Positions 37,752 to 48,579 of a DNA stretch of 64,000 nucleotides are shown here, piece by piece (the first letter of the stretch is position 1; every line of letters starts with the position of its first letter). The stretch spans positions 11,099,818-11,163,817 of the forward strand of contig CM119265.1 of assembly GCA_051294375.1 (NCBI GenBank). The letters run 5' to 3'. The notes under the pieces are model-generated. The model was not told the origin of the DNA. It saw nothing but the letters and a program-made list of their open reading frames with translations, and ran no database searches. This DNA comes from Paraspadella gotoi. Taxonomy: Eukaryota > Chaetognatha. Made by a program: the position numbers and the translations under genes.

Positions 37752-37783
<32 letters not shown>

Positions 37784-40700
37784 GACGGACATCAATTTTT
37801 TTGCATAATTTATCATAATTCGATGTTCTGACATGATATAAGTTAGTGCCCGACAATATTGAGGGGGCGGACCGACGGACCGACAAAGTGAATTATAGAG
37901 TCGGGATCTGCTGATAAGCAGATCCGACTAAAAAAAAAAAAAATTTCATTGTTTAAAAAAAATTAACTGATCAGCAGATGCAGTACCTAAAAAAAAACGG
38001 AATAAAAACCCGATGTTGCGATAGCAAAATGATAACATGCACGAATGCGATGCCTAATTTTACGAGTTCAATCCTCATTCAATTTTTTTTTTAAATAAAA
38101 ACGCAGAGAGAGAGAGAAAGAAAAAAAATCAAAAGGCAGCAGCAGAAGCAGAAGGAGAAAAGAGANNNNNNNNNNNNNNNNNNNNNNNNNNNNNNNNNNN
38201 NNNNNNNNNNNNNNNNNNNNNNNNNNNNNNNNNNNNNNNNNNNNNNNNNNNNNNNNNNNNNNNNNAAAAAAAAAAAAAAGTTACACGTTATCAGTTGTAA
38301 ACACTTTTTATTTCCTTTTATATTTTTTCATTGTCCTTTATCGAATTCCCTTTTCTCATATCTTTAACAGAGCGATTTTCATTAATATTTCGACAACCTG
38401 AGCGACATGGCTTCTCTTCCTACCCGAGTATTGATCGAGCCGGGCTCAACCACGACTATTATGACTCTCCACCCAGTCGCAGTCGGAGAGGCAGTGGCGT
38501 GGATCGCCTATGGTAGGCGAAAATTCGACGAACCCGTTTACGCCATTCTCGGCGCCCTAACCGAAGATGAGTTCGAGAAAAAGATTGGTCCCTGGGTAGA
38601 TTTCGGCGATCTCGTAGCATTACTTCCCCCGGAAGGCGCATTAGCCGCACTCTGGAGGCTCCGGGACCACCAAGACGGCCGGTCAATTACCATCACGGAC
38701 CGCGCCCATTGGAGCAGTACTCGTTCCATCTCTAGCGCTCCTAATTTGTTAGTCGCAAAGCTTCAGACGAGGACCTTTCGAGATCTTGCAGAGGTCCGGC
38801 AGAATTTGGATCGTTCGATCTCGGCGGAGGTCGTATCTCCCCGAGGTGTAACCTTTGGCGCCGCCGCTCCCTCTTCTGCTCCCCCTCCTCCTCCCGGTCC
38901 TCCTCCTCCTCCCCTCGCTCCTCCCGTGCCGGCTCAGCCGGCGCGGCGTGCGGCGCCGGTGGATGAGGGGCAGGACCGGCCTGAGGCGGAGGCGGAGCGC
39001 CCCCCGGCCGAATATTTTAAGATCACTCGTCCGGGGAGGAGAAGGAAGAAGAGGAACGAACGACGCCAGGCGTATCACAACTTGAGATCAATAGCCTTCC
39101 AGGAGAGAATTGCTGCGGCAGCCGGTAACGGCGCCGCGGCCCTCCCTCAGGAGCCTCCCCCTGCCGTTCTGCCCTCCGGTACCGGCGGGCAGCCGGCCGG
39201 ACCTCCCGCCGAAGAGGAGAAACAAGATGAAGAAATAATCGAAGAAGACGACAACGACCCTTTCCGTCTCCGTGGCATAGTAGAACGTTCGACGACAACG
39301 GTGAGAGGACCAGAGGAAGCCGGTATCGGCGCCCTCCAAACTCTTCAACAACCGGGAACGTCGAAATCATGGTTCGATCGAGTTCTGGAAGAGGCGGAAG
39401 AACGAACCGCGCGTCGAGACGCGGACATCGAGGCCGACCTTTCGGCCGGGGTTATGGGCCGAGTTGGAATGCATTCCCCAAAAATGACTTCTACACCGGT
39501 CTTTGATATTACTACACCCACGGAGCCTGGACAGACGAGACGCGAAATTTCGAACCCGATCGTCCCCGATTCGCCCGTCGACCTCGAAGTTTTCATGGAT
39601 GAAGTCGACACAGATTGGCTCGAACGGAAGGTGACAGAGAAAAGACGACGGGACTTTGGTTCGAGGTCGAGCGTCGCCTCTGCGCCGGACTCACTGACGG
39701 TCGAGACTGGAGGAAAAAGGAAGCAGGAAAAGAAGGACGACGAGGCGATGCCAACAGTTCCAGATCCGAATTCGAAACAGTGGGGCCTACCCAAAGATGA
39801 AGCGAAAAAGGCCCACAACGACTATCGACGAAGACAAGAGGAACGCCTTCACGACGGGAAGATGAACCAGAAGCAGAAGACCTGGTGGCAAAACTACAAG
39901 CGTTGGGACGACGAGTTCAATCATCCCCTTCCTTCTAGGAGACGTCCCATCCCCCTCACTTCTGCCACCAGACGTCGTGGATGCCCTGCCATCTACCCCG
40001 GGTCTCTTTCGATCGATCCCAATCCTCATAGATTCAGGAATCGGGACGTTCGGGAAGAGTATCGAGCGACCGCCGTAGTGTATGTCGAAGGGCCTGCAGA
40101 GGAATCGTCGACCAACGTAACCGCTTCGACTTCGACGACCACTTGCACGACGACGATGACGACGACTTCCGACAACACAGTCGCCAACTCCTCCCTCTCG
40201 TCCGCAAACGATTCCTTTGTTTCGGTGGCGGAGATCGCGCTCCCCCCCCCTTACTCTCCCACGATGCCGGACTTGACGCCGGCAGAAGAGCGCGCCATCC
40301 TTGGTGAAGACGACGGATTCCCTGCCAAGATGGAAGAAGGAGAGGATGATCTTTAGCGAGGCGTCGAAGTCCGTGTCCTGCCGGTACCGGCGGACCGGAT
40401 GCGGCGTGACGCTCGCTAGGAGGACGTTGAAGTCCGGGCTCTGCCGGTAACGGCGAGCCGGACGCGGCGACACGTCGAACAAGACCCGGAAATCGTATAT
40501 GGACTTGAATCTCGAATATCGGACTTTATTTTATAAATCGGATTGTTTCTCATATTTCGACTGAAAACCCAACGTTTTCTCATGATTGTCTGTTATCGGA
40601 AGATCACGAGGTTCGTCGCCTTTAGTTCGGTATCGTTTTGAATGCTTCGAATTGGCTAGGGAATTCGGCCGTTTATGCCGAAACAAATTTATTGTTTAAC

Positions 40701-43700
40701 ATTAGAATTTATCGTCTTCATTTAGAATTTACTATTTCTTCACTCTTTCATTTATTCATACATAGATCTTAGTTAAGCATCGAAACGGTTATCTTTAGAA
40801 TTTAAATTTGTGAAAACGTGAAATGTTTATAATAGTTTGTCGTCGTCTCATTTCGTAACGTATCAATTAAAGCATAATTTATCTTGTTTACAAAAGAAAC
40901 ATTCTTCATTGTTTAGTTAAATTTGACGTATTAATTCATAGACATTGCCTAATCATGTTTTAAATATCTTCCTTTATTACTAGTTCGTTTGTTTCATTTA
41001 TCATTAGAATCGTGTAAAACATAACCGTTCTTTCCTTTAAAATCAATCATTTCATAAACTTAGTACCCTAAGACGCCGAATTTTAGTTTTCTACTTTATT
41101 ATCTCGACGTGGTACATTTGAAGTAAGTTTATCTAATTTCATTGATCGTTTACAATTCGGTAGTATTTTTTTTCCTTTATTACATAAATCACATTGTCTT
41201 ATTTCGTTTCGTAGTATTGACTTTCTCAGTAAAACTGTCTATTAAAAAGTTGACGCAGATTTAATATTTTCGTTTATATTCATGATTTCGTTTAATTACA
41301 CTGTTTCAGAATTATCATTCACGCAAAGAATAGCCCAATCACATAACATTAAAAGAAAAGTACCGTTGGCGGACAGGCTTAAGAATAATAAAATCAATAT
41401 CCATTTCCCTTCTCCCTTTTCTTAATTTTCTTCATTTTTTCCCATTTTATTTTGATTTTCTATTCTTTTCTTATTCTTTTCTTCCTCTCCTCTTTCTTAT
41501 TCTTCTCTTCCTCTTTCCTGATTCTTTTCTTCCTCATAGCCCATTCCTCTACATCATCCCCTTTCAGAACAGACTCGTTCTAGAGTTTCCAGAACTCTAC
41601 GAGTTCTGAAAAGGCGGGGGTGTAGAGAAATGGCGATGCCATTTCTATTTATTTCTTTGCCATTTGTTTCACCATTTCCTTGACCTTTTTTGTAGATTGC
41701 GCTTTTACTTTTCTTGGAGATTACTCTCCCTTTTCTTTCTCTTTACCAGATATACTAGGCCATAGACTTAGACCCTTTTCTCAGCCCGTCCAAAAACGGC
41801 CTTTTACGGAGCTTAGGTCACCCCACGTCAACGTCACCCTTACGCCATGATACCATTTTAGTGAGCCTACGGGCCCGGCCTATGAGCCCAGAGACTTCGT
41901 GGTTTCAGACTTGTGGACGGCTCTGTGGATAGACTTGTGGCCATAGACTTGTGGACGTGCTCGTGGTCATCGTCTTCAGACCACACTCGTGACGCCTCGT
42001 CGACTACCCTCGCGGCGCCGGTAGCGGCGACCGCGGGTTTCTACCGTCTTCGAGACGGCGCTACGGCGTTCACGGCGCTCGTCCATCGGCGCCGGGCGTC
42101 GTCGCCCACTCTTTCCGACGACGGCTTCGAGGGACGTTGGGACGACTCGCTTCAGTACAGCTACGCGACGGGAGAGATTACCGAGGAGGCCTCGACCTAC
42201 CCTACGGGTTCGTTGACAAATATCGTCGCAAACACAAAGCGATTTCGACGATAAAAAGACATTTTTTTGAGAGAACTAGAAGTTTATAAAGTGTTCAATT
42301 TTGGCCCGCCTTAATATACACACTATTGGAGCGGAGACTAACACATCCCCCAAATCTGGATCTCACCCTCTGCAAGGCCGTCTCCCTGTTCATCAATTGG
42401 CTCCGCTCGTCTTGGCACTCGGAGAAAACGCCGCTCGGCGTGTGGGTGACGCGGACGGCGCTGTTGGTGGTGTTGACCGACTGACCGCCGGCGCCTTGCG
42501 ATCGAAAAAAGTCCCACTTCAACTCGGACGGTTTTAGGTCGAGACTGGGATTCTCGTAAATCGGTGTCACAACCACAGCGCATGTAGAAGTTTGAAGCTT
42601 CCCCTTCTTATCCGTGACGGGGACTCTGAGGTTCGATAGGTGAGCATGTAGCGGAGCAAGTAGCAGAGCATGTAACAGAGCATCCTGAACTGAAAAACTA
42701 CCTTGGGATAAAAAAAGGCGAATTCCATCAGGGTAAACGTCAATAACTAATTAACTATTTCAATTTAACTAAGATAAAGAACCCCAAAAAATCGTTCCCT
42801 ATGTATCCCTGTAATCTCCTCACCTCTGCACCCTGTGTACGCCGCCTTCAAACTTGAGAAGATCGTAAGAGTGAGGACCGTCGATCCGAGCGACGGCGCG
42901 ACCGACGGCGACGCGTCCGTGTGAAGATTCCGAATCGAACTCCTCCGTCACGAACGACCATCCCTTTTTCAATCCCCCACACAAGATAATGATAACCAGG
43001 AAATCCGACGCTCAATCATAGAAATCCATAAGATCACCTGATGAGCGGCAAAGTTTTTGTACATCTCGAAGACTTCGCCGTTAAAGATTTTGGCCTCCAT
43101 CCCGCCCGCTCCTTCCATGCAATCCAATGACAAGCGGTCGGCGGGAACGTCATCGTCGTCTTCCGCTTCTGCAGATATCGTCAAAATAATTTCGAAGACA
43201 ATTGAGAACCAGATGTTAAAGTATTGCGCAAGATCGTGACGTCGGATAACTTTCCCACTGCCCATTGCCAGTGCCCACTCCCTTCCAAGACACCTGCGAC
43301 AGCTCTGAGAACGATGTCGATGAGATCAGCCTCGATGCAACGGCTCGCCAACTCGCATCCGCTTAAATCTTCTCGAGCGAGCCTTTTGAATTCGTCGTTG
43401 TCGTCGACATCGTCGTCTTGCACGACACTCAACAATTCCTTGACGTCAAACGCGCTGGAGGGACGGATGAAGGACCCTTGAGCACCGAGAAAACTTTTTT
43501 TTCAGACCGAACAAGCAAAGTTGTCGAAAACATACTTAAATAAAGACCCTCCTATTTATATTTATAAAATAAACACTTGTAACGAACCTCAACTCAAAAT
43601 CGTTGAGCTTGGAAGCGAGTTCCGAGTGAAAGGGTTCCCGCAAACACTTTTCTTGCACGAGAATCTTGACAAAGTCAAAGAACAAAGGATTGTCGAGAGA

Positions 43701-44003
43701 AATCTCGAGAGAGGCGCCCTTCGATCGATTGGCCTTCTCGTGGAGGCGCCGCGTCGATGGCTTACGAAAACGTTCGTGGTCAAGCCACATGGGCCGGTGC
43801 GTTGAATTTTGGACGGCGTCACCGAATGAGGAATTTACGGTTAAATAAAAAGGAATCCTTGTCATAGATTGGAGACTGCAGAGGCGCTGGCTAAGCGAGA
43901 GCGAAAAGTTTCTGCTCGACGGCGACGATTGACTAATCAATTGGCACAAAGCGGGCAAACTTCGCCTCAATTTTAATGGAGCGGTCATGGTCAAATTGGT
44001 CAT
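29318..44003 (-). CDS. MTRF1L: Mitochondrial peptide chain release factor, MTRF1L type
   Basis: Six exons give 475 residues: 44003-43577, 43476-43294, 43168-43038, 42963-42824, 42625-42367 and 29605-29318. All junctions keep phase. The enzyme releases finished peptides at UAA/UAG on mitochondrial ribosomes. Evidence is GGMEAKIF and [10 protein letters not shown] in domain 2, the codon-reading PVT (a PxT motif, as in MTRF1L and bacterial RF1; MTRF1 lacks it), [16 protein letters not shown] with the catalytic GGQ, and the C-terminal box [19 protein letters not shown]. The N-terminus (about 60 residues, S/R-rich) fits a mitochondrial presequence. The last intron is 12.8 kb, contains the Gag-like ORF and spans the 100-N gap. 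The last acceptor (CAACAACAACAG at 29606) has an A/C-rich tract and no pyrimidine tract. The exon 1/2 junction is the least certain. Confidence 0.9.
29916..30080 (+). pseudogene. Q/P/R-rich C-terminal remnant of a retroelement ORF
   Basis: About 54 codons, over one third Gln ([16 protein letters not shown]), run to a TAG at 30078. There is no start and no upstream coding sequence. An LTR-like segment with a preceding purine tract lies 450 bp downstream, so this is most likely the tail of a retrotransposon ORF. Weakly supported. Confidence 0.35.
30537..30808 (+). mobile_element. LTR-like segment with upstream polypurine tract
   Basis: A purine run GAGGAGGGGA (30527-30536) is followed by TGAGGCGACTTACC, and a GC-richer block ends in CTTCTACA at 30808. 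This is the layout of a 3' LTR (TG…CA) after its polypurine tract. No partner LTR was seen, so the boundaries are inferred. Confidence 0.45.
31130..31720. repeat. Diverged single arm of the long inverted repeat family
   Basis: GTTTGCCTATGGATTAATTT, GAAGCGTCAGGA and CTAGGCAACCAAACTTTGAA follow in the same order as in the arm at 7290-7700. Confidence 0.6.
31783..31815 (-). ncRNA. Degenerate hammerhead-like core
   Basis: The minus strand reads CTGATGA (31815-31809), AGAAC…GTTC as a possible stem II, then AAAAC where GAAAC is expected. A (GA)n block lies 45 bp away, as at the 46.9 and 55.1 kb copies. Confidence 0.35.
31860..33670. repeat. GA-rich blocks and two copies of a purine-rich family
   Basis: (GA)n lies at 31860-31935, and family copies at about 32460-32850 and 33240-33670 share the lead-in TTTTAAAGATTTTTATACAT. 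A GC-richer island at 32220-32440 (CTGGCCCCCTACTCC…) has no gene that I recognise. Confidence 0.6.
34090..35070. repeat. (TTAA/ATTG)n AT-rich tract with palindrome-family copy
   Basis: TTAATTAATTAA and ATTGATTGATTG simple repeats surround a minus-strand copy of the 172-bp-unit family (34230-34800, three diverged units). Confidence 0.6.
35071..35330. repeat. Interspersed repeat also present at 63.65 kb
   Basis: The phrase AAAATCGAGCTCGTTTTGATCC and its flank match, inverted, TTGGATCCAAATGAGTTCGA near 63675. No gene. Confidence 0.45.
35385..36060. other. G-depleted AT-rich island
   Basis: About 675 bp in which the plus strand has roughly 16 G by eye but several times more C. There are clusters such as CATCTAACTCACACT and CTCTCACTCACTCTCCC. 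No frame of note and no recognised repeat. Confidence 0.7.
36061..37199. repeat. Unassigned stretch with inverted CAG/GAAA element
   Basis: 36061-36700 shows no gene or repeat that I recognise. 36760-36930 is the reverse complement of the element at 28676-28860. 37090-37160 repeats TGCATCATTTTTTCAAC, the complement of the short minisatellite at 18.6 kb. Confidence 0.45.
37200..37930 (-). repeat. Palindrome-ended family, minus-strand copy
   Basis: Units with CATTTAAACTCATTTCCACT are followed by a (GACG/GACA)n block (37741-37790) and the terminal palindrome GTCGGGATCTGCTGATAAGC near 37901-37929. Confidence 0.75.
38166..38265. other. Assembly gap, 100 N
   Basis: A scaffold gap of standard size inside MTRF1L's last intron, flanked by a CAG/GAAA repeat on the left and poly(A) on the right. 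In-phase exons of one gene on both sides support the join. Confidence 0.99.
38407..40356 (+). CDS. Gag-like protein of a retroelement, 649 codons, uninterrupted
   Basis: A long intact GC-rich frame with ATG at 38407 and TAG at 40354. The N-terminal part (1-135) looks globular. A proline stretch near 155-180 ([17 protein letters not shown]) follows, then charged, low-complexity segments, a basic region (about 490-560) and a T/S-rich tail with the late-domain motif [11 protein letters not shown]. No CCHC knuckle, protease or reverse transcriptase is visible. Single-exon structure, position in a gene-poor intron, a PPxY motif and a downstream purine tract plus LTR-like segment point to a retroviral-type structural protein or a derived gene. 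I do not recognise the family. An unknown host gene is possible. The intactness next to broken repeats suggests that it is young or under selection. Confidence 0.55.
   Translation: MASLPTRVLIEPGSTTTIMTLHPVAVGEAVAWIAYGRRKFDEPVYAILGALTEDEFEKKIGPWVDFGDLVALLPPEGALAALWRLRDHQDGRSITITDRAHWSSTRSISSAPNLLVAKLQTRTFRDLAEVRQNLDRSISAEVVSPRGVTFGAAAPSSAPPPPPGPPPPPLAPPVPAQPARRAAPVDEGQDRPEAEAERPPAEYFKITRPGRRRKKRNERRQAYHNLRSIAFQERIAAAAGNGAAALPQEPPPAVLPSGTGGQPAGPPAEEEKQDEEIIEEDDNDPFRLRGIVERSTTTVRGPEEAGIGALQTLQQPGTSKSWFDRVLEEAEERTARRDADIEADLSAGVMGRVGMHSPKMTSTPVFDITTPTEPGQTRREISNPIVPDSPVDLEVFMDEVDTDWLERKVTEKRRRDFGSRSSVASAPDSLTVETGGKRKQEKKDDEAMPTVPDPNSKQWGLPKDEAKKAHNDYRRRQEERLHDGKMNQKQKTWWQNYKRWDDEFNHPLPSRRRPIPLTSATRRRGCPAIYPGSLSIDPNPHRFRNRDVREEYRATAVVYVEGPAEESSTNVTASTSTTTCTTTMTTTSDNTVANSSLSSANDSFVSVAEIALPPPYSPTMPDLTPAEERAILGEDDGFPAKMEEGEDDL
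40357..41605 (+). other. Non-coding tail of the Gag-like unit
   Basis: It begins with a ~62-bp direct repeat (GAAGTCCG…CTGCCGGTA at 40368 and 40430) that is GC-rich. About 1.1 kb of AT-rich sequence without frames follows, then a CT-rich run (41400-41540). Where pol would be expected there is none. Confidence 0.5.
41619..42262 (+). mobile_element. Candidate 3' LTR of the Gag-like element
   Basis: The purine-rich run CTGAAAAGGCGGGGG precedes TGTAGAGAAATGGCGATGCC. A plausible CA end lies near 42262 (GATAAAAAGACA). The 5' partner would fall in or left of the N gap. Boundaries are tentative. It contains a GC-rich frame (41913-42254) with no recognised domain. Confidence 0.35.
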
Positions 44004-44367
44004 CTTCTAAACAAAAGATAGTTTTGAAATTTCTCGGCTCAAGATTCCCTGCGCCTTCGACGGCGCGAATTTTTCACCTCTTTATTTTCAAATCAACCTA
44101 TCGACAAAAATAATAGAAAAAAGTGAACGTGAAAAATTATATTTTTATACTAGAAGTCAGCACCAAGCCAAATCATAAATGTACAAAATGAAATTATACA
44201 AAATATTCTTGTATAAAAAAAGACAATAGTAATCCAGCGCAAGTGGAATGATTAGAATTTCACAGATCTTGATAAAGACAAAGTCAAAGAGACAATGATA
44301 AAAAGTTCGGCATTTGAAATAAATTTTCGTATTTTTCATTTTACTTTAAAATCCGATCGGTCATTCG
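44004..44367. other. OSTF1-MTRF1L spacer
   Basis: AT-rich, no gene. The minus strand ends in CTATCTTTTGTTTAG at 44007, a strong acceptor-like site 3 nt before the MTRF1L ATG. Confidence 0.5.
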
Positions 44368-45507
44368 TCATTCTCGCTCTTCGTCCTCGTCGTCCAAATA
44401 GTCGTCGTCGTCGGCGACGCTTCGAGGCGCGAAGAGCGAGGCAACTTCCGGGTCTCGCGCCAAATCGCGCGCCAGTTTTTGCTCTTTGTTTTTGAGTTGA
44501 CGATTGGCGCCGGCGCTGATTAAAAGACGAACGACGGGGGCGTGGCCTTTCCACGCCGCCGCGTGCAGCGCCGTGTCGCCCAAATGGTTCTTTGTTTTTT
44601 AAGACAAAATAATATTAATATTAACATTAATTAATTAATTAATATTAATCATTATCATTCATCCCCAACCTGCTCGTCCAGCCGCACCCGATGCCCCAGC
44701 TTCAAAATCTCCCGCACGCAGTCTTCGTGTCCGCCGTGCGCCGCCCAATAGAGCGGCGTCGATCCGGACTTGTCGACGCCGTTGACGGGGATGCGCTGCT
44801 GGATGCACTCGCGGAGGAACTCGAGCTGGCCGCGCTTGGCAGCCTCGTGCAGCGGGTCGCGAAACTCGTTGGCGAAGACGTCGCCGGAGGTCGTGGAGGG
44901 GGAGACGTAGTTAGAAGGAATGAGGCCAGTGACGCCGCGGCAGGTCGCCTGCCACCAACCGCCTTCGTCTGGAATGGTCATTGGTCAGTTCTATTGTAGG
45001 AGTGGGACTCGGGTTATGAATTATATATTCTTTGTTACTTGCATCTTCAGTGATAGTGCTCGCGCTGTCTCTCTAGTTTACCTGAGATTTATTACTATAG
45101 CTAAATTACTAAATACATATAGAAATATGGGACTCTAACAGGATAGAGATAAACTCTCAATTATTAATGACAAAATTATCTATGAATCAATTAAACTACT
45201 AAACAATATAGAAAAGCATTGTAAAATCCAAAAATATGCCGAATAATAATACAGTACAAAAATCAATTGGACTTAAAATGACTCAAAGAATCTATCTCTT
45301 ACACTATCGTATGTACATTGTACAATAAACAGAGAACTTTTTGGGAAAAATCCTCCGATGCCTCTCACCCGTAATTTCGGTGGCAGGAATGTAAAGGATG
45401 TCCCCTTCTCGAAAAGCGAGCTCGTCCGGTTGCGTGGCTTCGTAGGCGTAAAGGGCTTTGAGCACCCGGATGAGACCGGGTTTCGACGGTTTCGGCGGGG
45501 CGCTCAT
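44368..45507 (-). CDS. OSTF1: Osteoclast-stimulating factor 1-like, SH3 plus ankyrin repeats
   Basis: Three exons give 219 residues, close to the human 214: 45507-45369, 44968-44670 and 44589-44368, all in phase. The N-terminal PPKPSKPG leads to an SH3 domain (about 14-72; [37 protein letters not shown]). Ankyrin repeats (about 85-190) follow: [51 protein letters not shown]. The acidic tail [12 protein letters not shown] is diagnostic of OSTF1. The protein is a small cytosolic adaptor that binds proline-rich partners. It lies between ARPC3 and MTRF1L on the same strand. Confidence 0.95.
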
Positions 45508-45940
45508 TTTCCTTTACATTTAAATCAATTTAAAGCTAAGTTTTTTATATATTTTTCTTCGGATTTAGTCGACGGAGAAAGACATGCTCTTTATCAAAAG
45601 CTTCCTTATTGAAAAAAAAAAAGGATACATTTTAATTTAAAAAATGATTTAAAAAGCAAACGAAATCCTAAATAAAATTAAAAAAAAAGAAAACAAATTT
45701 TCTTGAAAATAAGAAAGTGAAAGAACAGGAAAACTGTGGAAAGATACAATTTTGATATAGACTATAAAATATATACATATCACAATATTCGATTAAGATA
45801 AACCGAAACACCAACTACAAAATTTCGTGAAAAGAAACGTGTATATCGAAAGGCAAAGCCCCCCAAAAAATGGAAGAGTAAGGGCTTAAGAAGAGGGTGG
45901 GTCCTAATTTCCTCATCCCCCTCTTTCAGCATGTTTCGGT
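45508..45940. other. ARPC3-OSTF1 spacer
   Basis: AT-rich, no gene. Minus-strand acceptor-like sites end at 45668 (TTTAATTTTATTTAG) and 45605 (TTTTTTTTTTTCAATAAG); either could be a leader splice site for OSTF1. Confidence 0.4.
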
Positions 45941-48168
45941 TTAAAGGGTTTTTCCCATGAATCTTCTCTTAGAGAAGCAGATCCACCACTTGGAAGGTTT
46001 GTCAGTTTCAGCATCAAAGACTCGGTCGCAGAGTCGAAGGCCGGTCTCTTGACGAAGTTGCGTCAAGTAGCTGAGAAAGGAAAGAGGCGAAACAATGATT
46101 AAATGGCACGAGCGAGACGGGAAAGAGATCAAGAGAAATTAAAAGTGCAAGTGTCGTCAGATGGCCCCTACATTCGTCAAAGGCCCAAAGAACCTCGAGG
46201 ACTCCGCGCGCTGGATGTCGCAAACACCGCGACGAGGCGAGAGCCGAAGGAATTTTGCATCACGCGACAATCGGAAATATTAGTTTGGAGTAATACAGTA
46301 TGATTTTTCTCAATTGTAACATTTTTTGTGGCGATATCTCAGAGTCCCCTCACCCTAGAGACTTAAATTGTAGCCCGTCGTCTGGCTTTTTTAGATCAAT
46401 CAATTTTTACATAATTCTAATAAGTCTTTAATACTAAGTTCTAGGCCCCAATGAACTCATCATATTTGTCGATCAACTTTTGATTTTTTTACCTTTATGT
46501 TTCACGTAGTCACAGCTATCAAAACTAGTTAAATTTGAATAGACAAAAAAATTTAATATTACTCCATACTCCATATATTAATTTTTTAATATTTATTTAT
46601 AAATACTAAAGACTAAAATTTTTTTTAGGATTTTTTTATTTTTAAGATCAGATTCAGGTAGTTTGCAAAAAGTTGTCTACACAAAGTATAATTCTTTTTT
46701 CGATATTTTGATCGTCTCTCTCTCTCTCTCCCTCTCTCAATCTCTCTCACTCTGACCGTTTCATTTCTTATTCAAAACTAAAATCTCTATCTGTCCTCAT
46801 TCTTAACCTGTCCTCACCACTTGACCACTATTCTTTTCTCAACTGTGTGTTGGAAACTTTGCCCTATCTCTCTCTCTCTCTCTCTCTCTCTTCTTTCACA
46901 CAAAAAACTGTCCAAAATTTCACAAATCATTTGACGCTGAAGAAGGCTTGCATCTAAAGCCGAAACATGTACGTTTTCTATGAAAAATAAAATTCGTTGT
47001 GAAACAAAACCATTTTGCCTAAATACATATAACAACGAAAAAAGAAAGGTTATTACCACCACGATATTTTGATCATAAGTGTATGAAAAATATGAAAAAC
47101 TATTTATAATCATCATCATCATCATCATTTTTTGATAATTTTATTACTTTTTCTTAATTTTGACCAATAAAACATCACAATTTTTGAAGGTTGTAGTTAT
47201 ATTTTTTATTTAACTTTCTATGCTCTATCAGAATCCATCAAAAAAGTTAAGATTGATTAAAATTTTTTTTATTATTATATAGTAATTTTGTAATTTTAAT
47301 AGCAACCCCCGCCCCTATTGAATTTAATTTCATAGTAGATTTCTACTAATGCTTAACAACTTTTTTAATACCCTTGACTTACATATTTTAGCTGTCAGTG
47401 GTATTTTGATATTTGAATTAACTTAAATTTTATTTCATTTTAAAGAGAAAAAATGCTACATGTTTAGTACCTCATATTTATTTTCGCTTTAATTTTAAAT
47501 ACTTTAAAAATTGAAAAATTGCATTGATGAAGTTTCAAATTTGACCTCCTCTTAATAGACAGTCACCTAAAAAAAGAAGTCTCATTACAAATATGTTGTA
47601 TTATATATCATATAAAATTCCAAACCGAGACCTTCAAAACCGACTATCATTAATCTTTTTAAATTTAACGGTTGCATAGATATACTGTCACGAAATGTTA
47701 CAAACGAGAAAAATCATACTGTAAGTTAGTTTCTTTTTACGGTTTCCGAGTCAAATCAAACCTGCGCATTTGCTCCTCCTCTCTCTGTTCCGCAGGTTTC
47801 ATGTACATGGCGTTGAGAGGGAAACGCACCTCTCCTGGCAACTCGAATCGGGCGATGGCCAAAGAGTGCATCTCTTTCAAACCCTGAGAAGACACAAGCC
47901 AGGCTTAGATAGTCTTTTTTAACGGATTCATACTGCAGACTCTTCCTCACCTGGTTCTTGGAATGGCATCTGTCGAGCTTCTTGAGGCACTCGATGATGT
48001 AGAGGGTGAGGTAGATGAGGACGCGGTCCGCCTCGCTCTTGATCTCGTAGTTGTGAAAAAAGACGTTGGCCTTGAAGTACATCAGAGCCTCGTCTATGAT
48101 GTCCAAGTCGTCGTCACCCAGGGATCCCTGCAGTAAAAAGTCAGGAGATCAAAGGTGGCACAAGGAAG

Positions 48169-48232
<64 letters not shown>

Positions 48233-48333
48233 ACCGTCGGGGCGGGTCCTTTGTACTTGGTCTTCAGCGGGAGAACAGCCATGTTTCCGACTCGGAGAGT
48301 ATTCTCCGTGAACAAAGAATGATAGGCCGGCAT
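45941..48333 (-). CDS. ARPC3: Arp2/3 complex subunit 3 (p21-Arc)
   Basis: Four exons give 175 residues (human 178): 48333-48235, 48127-47951, 47883-47762 and 46070-45941, all in phase. It is a structural subunit of the actin-nucleating Arp2/3 complex. The whole length aligns with the family: MPAYHS and KGPAP in exon 1, [18 protein letters not shown] and [10 protein letters not shown] in exon 2, [11 protein letters not shown] in exon 3, and [15 protein letters not shown] plus [15 protein letters not shown] in exon 4. Intron 1 contains a long (CT)n run; intron 3 (1.69 kb) contains a (CT)n/hammerhead-like repeat. The acceptor-like TTTTCGTTACAG ends at 48396, 62 nt upstream of the ATG. Confidence 0.96.
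46690..47010. repeat. (CT)n element with hammerhead-like core in ARPC3 intron 3
   Basis: (CT)n blocks at 46712-46750 and 46867-46893 flank phrases (CTGTCCTCACCACTTGACCA) shared with the fold-back element at 55.0 kb. The core follows at 46937. Confidence 0.6.
46937..46970 (+). ncRNA. Hammerhead-ribozyme-like core
   Basis: CTGAAGA (46937-46943) fits the CUGANGA box, AGGCTT/AAGCC can form stem II over an 8-nt loop, and GAAAC follows at 46962. Stem III would be very short (AC…GT) and stem I is not evident, so it may be a decayed copy. Confidence 0.5.
48176..48230. repeat. (CT)n microsatellite in ARPC3 intron 1
   Basis: About 26 CT units lie directly against the exon 1 donor, giving (GA)n in the transcript. 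Confidence 0.95.
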
Positions 48334-48395
48334 TTTTGGAATAAGTATAGAGTTAACCTTTTTTTTCTAATTCGCAATTATCATCAAAGTAAAAT

Positions 48396-48411
48396 CTGTA
48401 ACGAAAATAAT
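48396..48411 (-). promoter_or_regulatory. Splice-acceptor-like site in ARPC3 5' leader
   Basis: The minus strand reads ATTATTTTCGTTACAG ending at 48396, 62 nt before the ATG and 183 bp after the SYCP1-like stop. TTTTCGTTACAG is identical to the site before the SYCP1-like gene. Confidence 0.5.
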
Positions 48412-48579
48412 CATCATCAGAACGGAGAAGAGGATGAATGGAATCATCAATTTTATTCGTCCAACGAAATCAAAACGGAATTGATTTAACAAATATATGC
48501 TTGATCAAGTGAAAAAAACAAACAAAAAAAGGCAAATTATAACTTGGCCTAAGCAGCATTAGCAATTCACCAATTCATT

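Noticed and set aside
41913-42254. 113-codon GC-rich plus-strand frame
   Set aside because: No recognised domain; it lies in a candidate LTR next to the MTRF1L exons, and its composition alone does not make it a gene.
46103-46303. Possible extra exon in ARPC3 intron 3 (GC-rich patch)
   Set aside because: ARPC3 is complete without it and the frames match nothing in the family.
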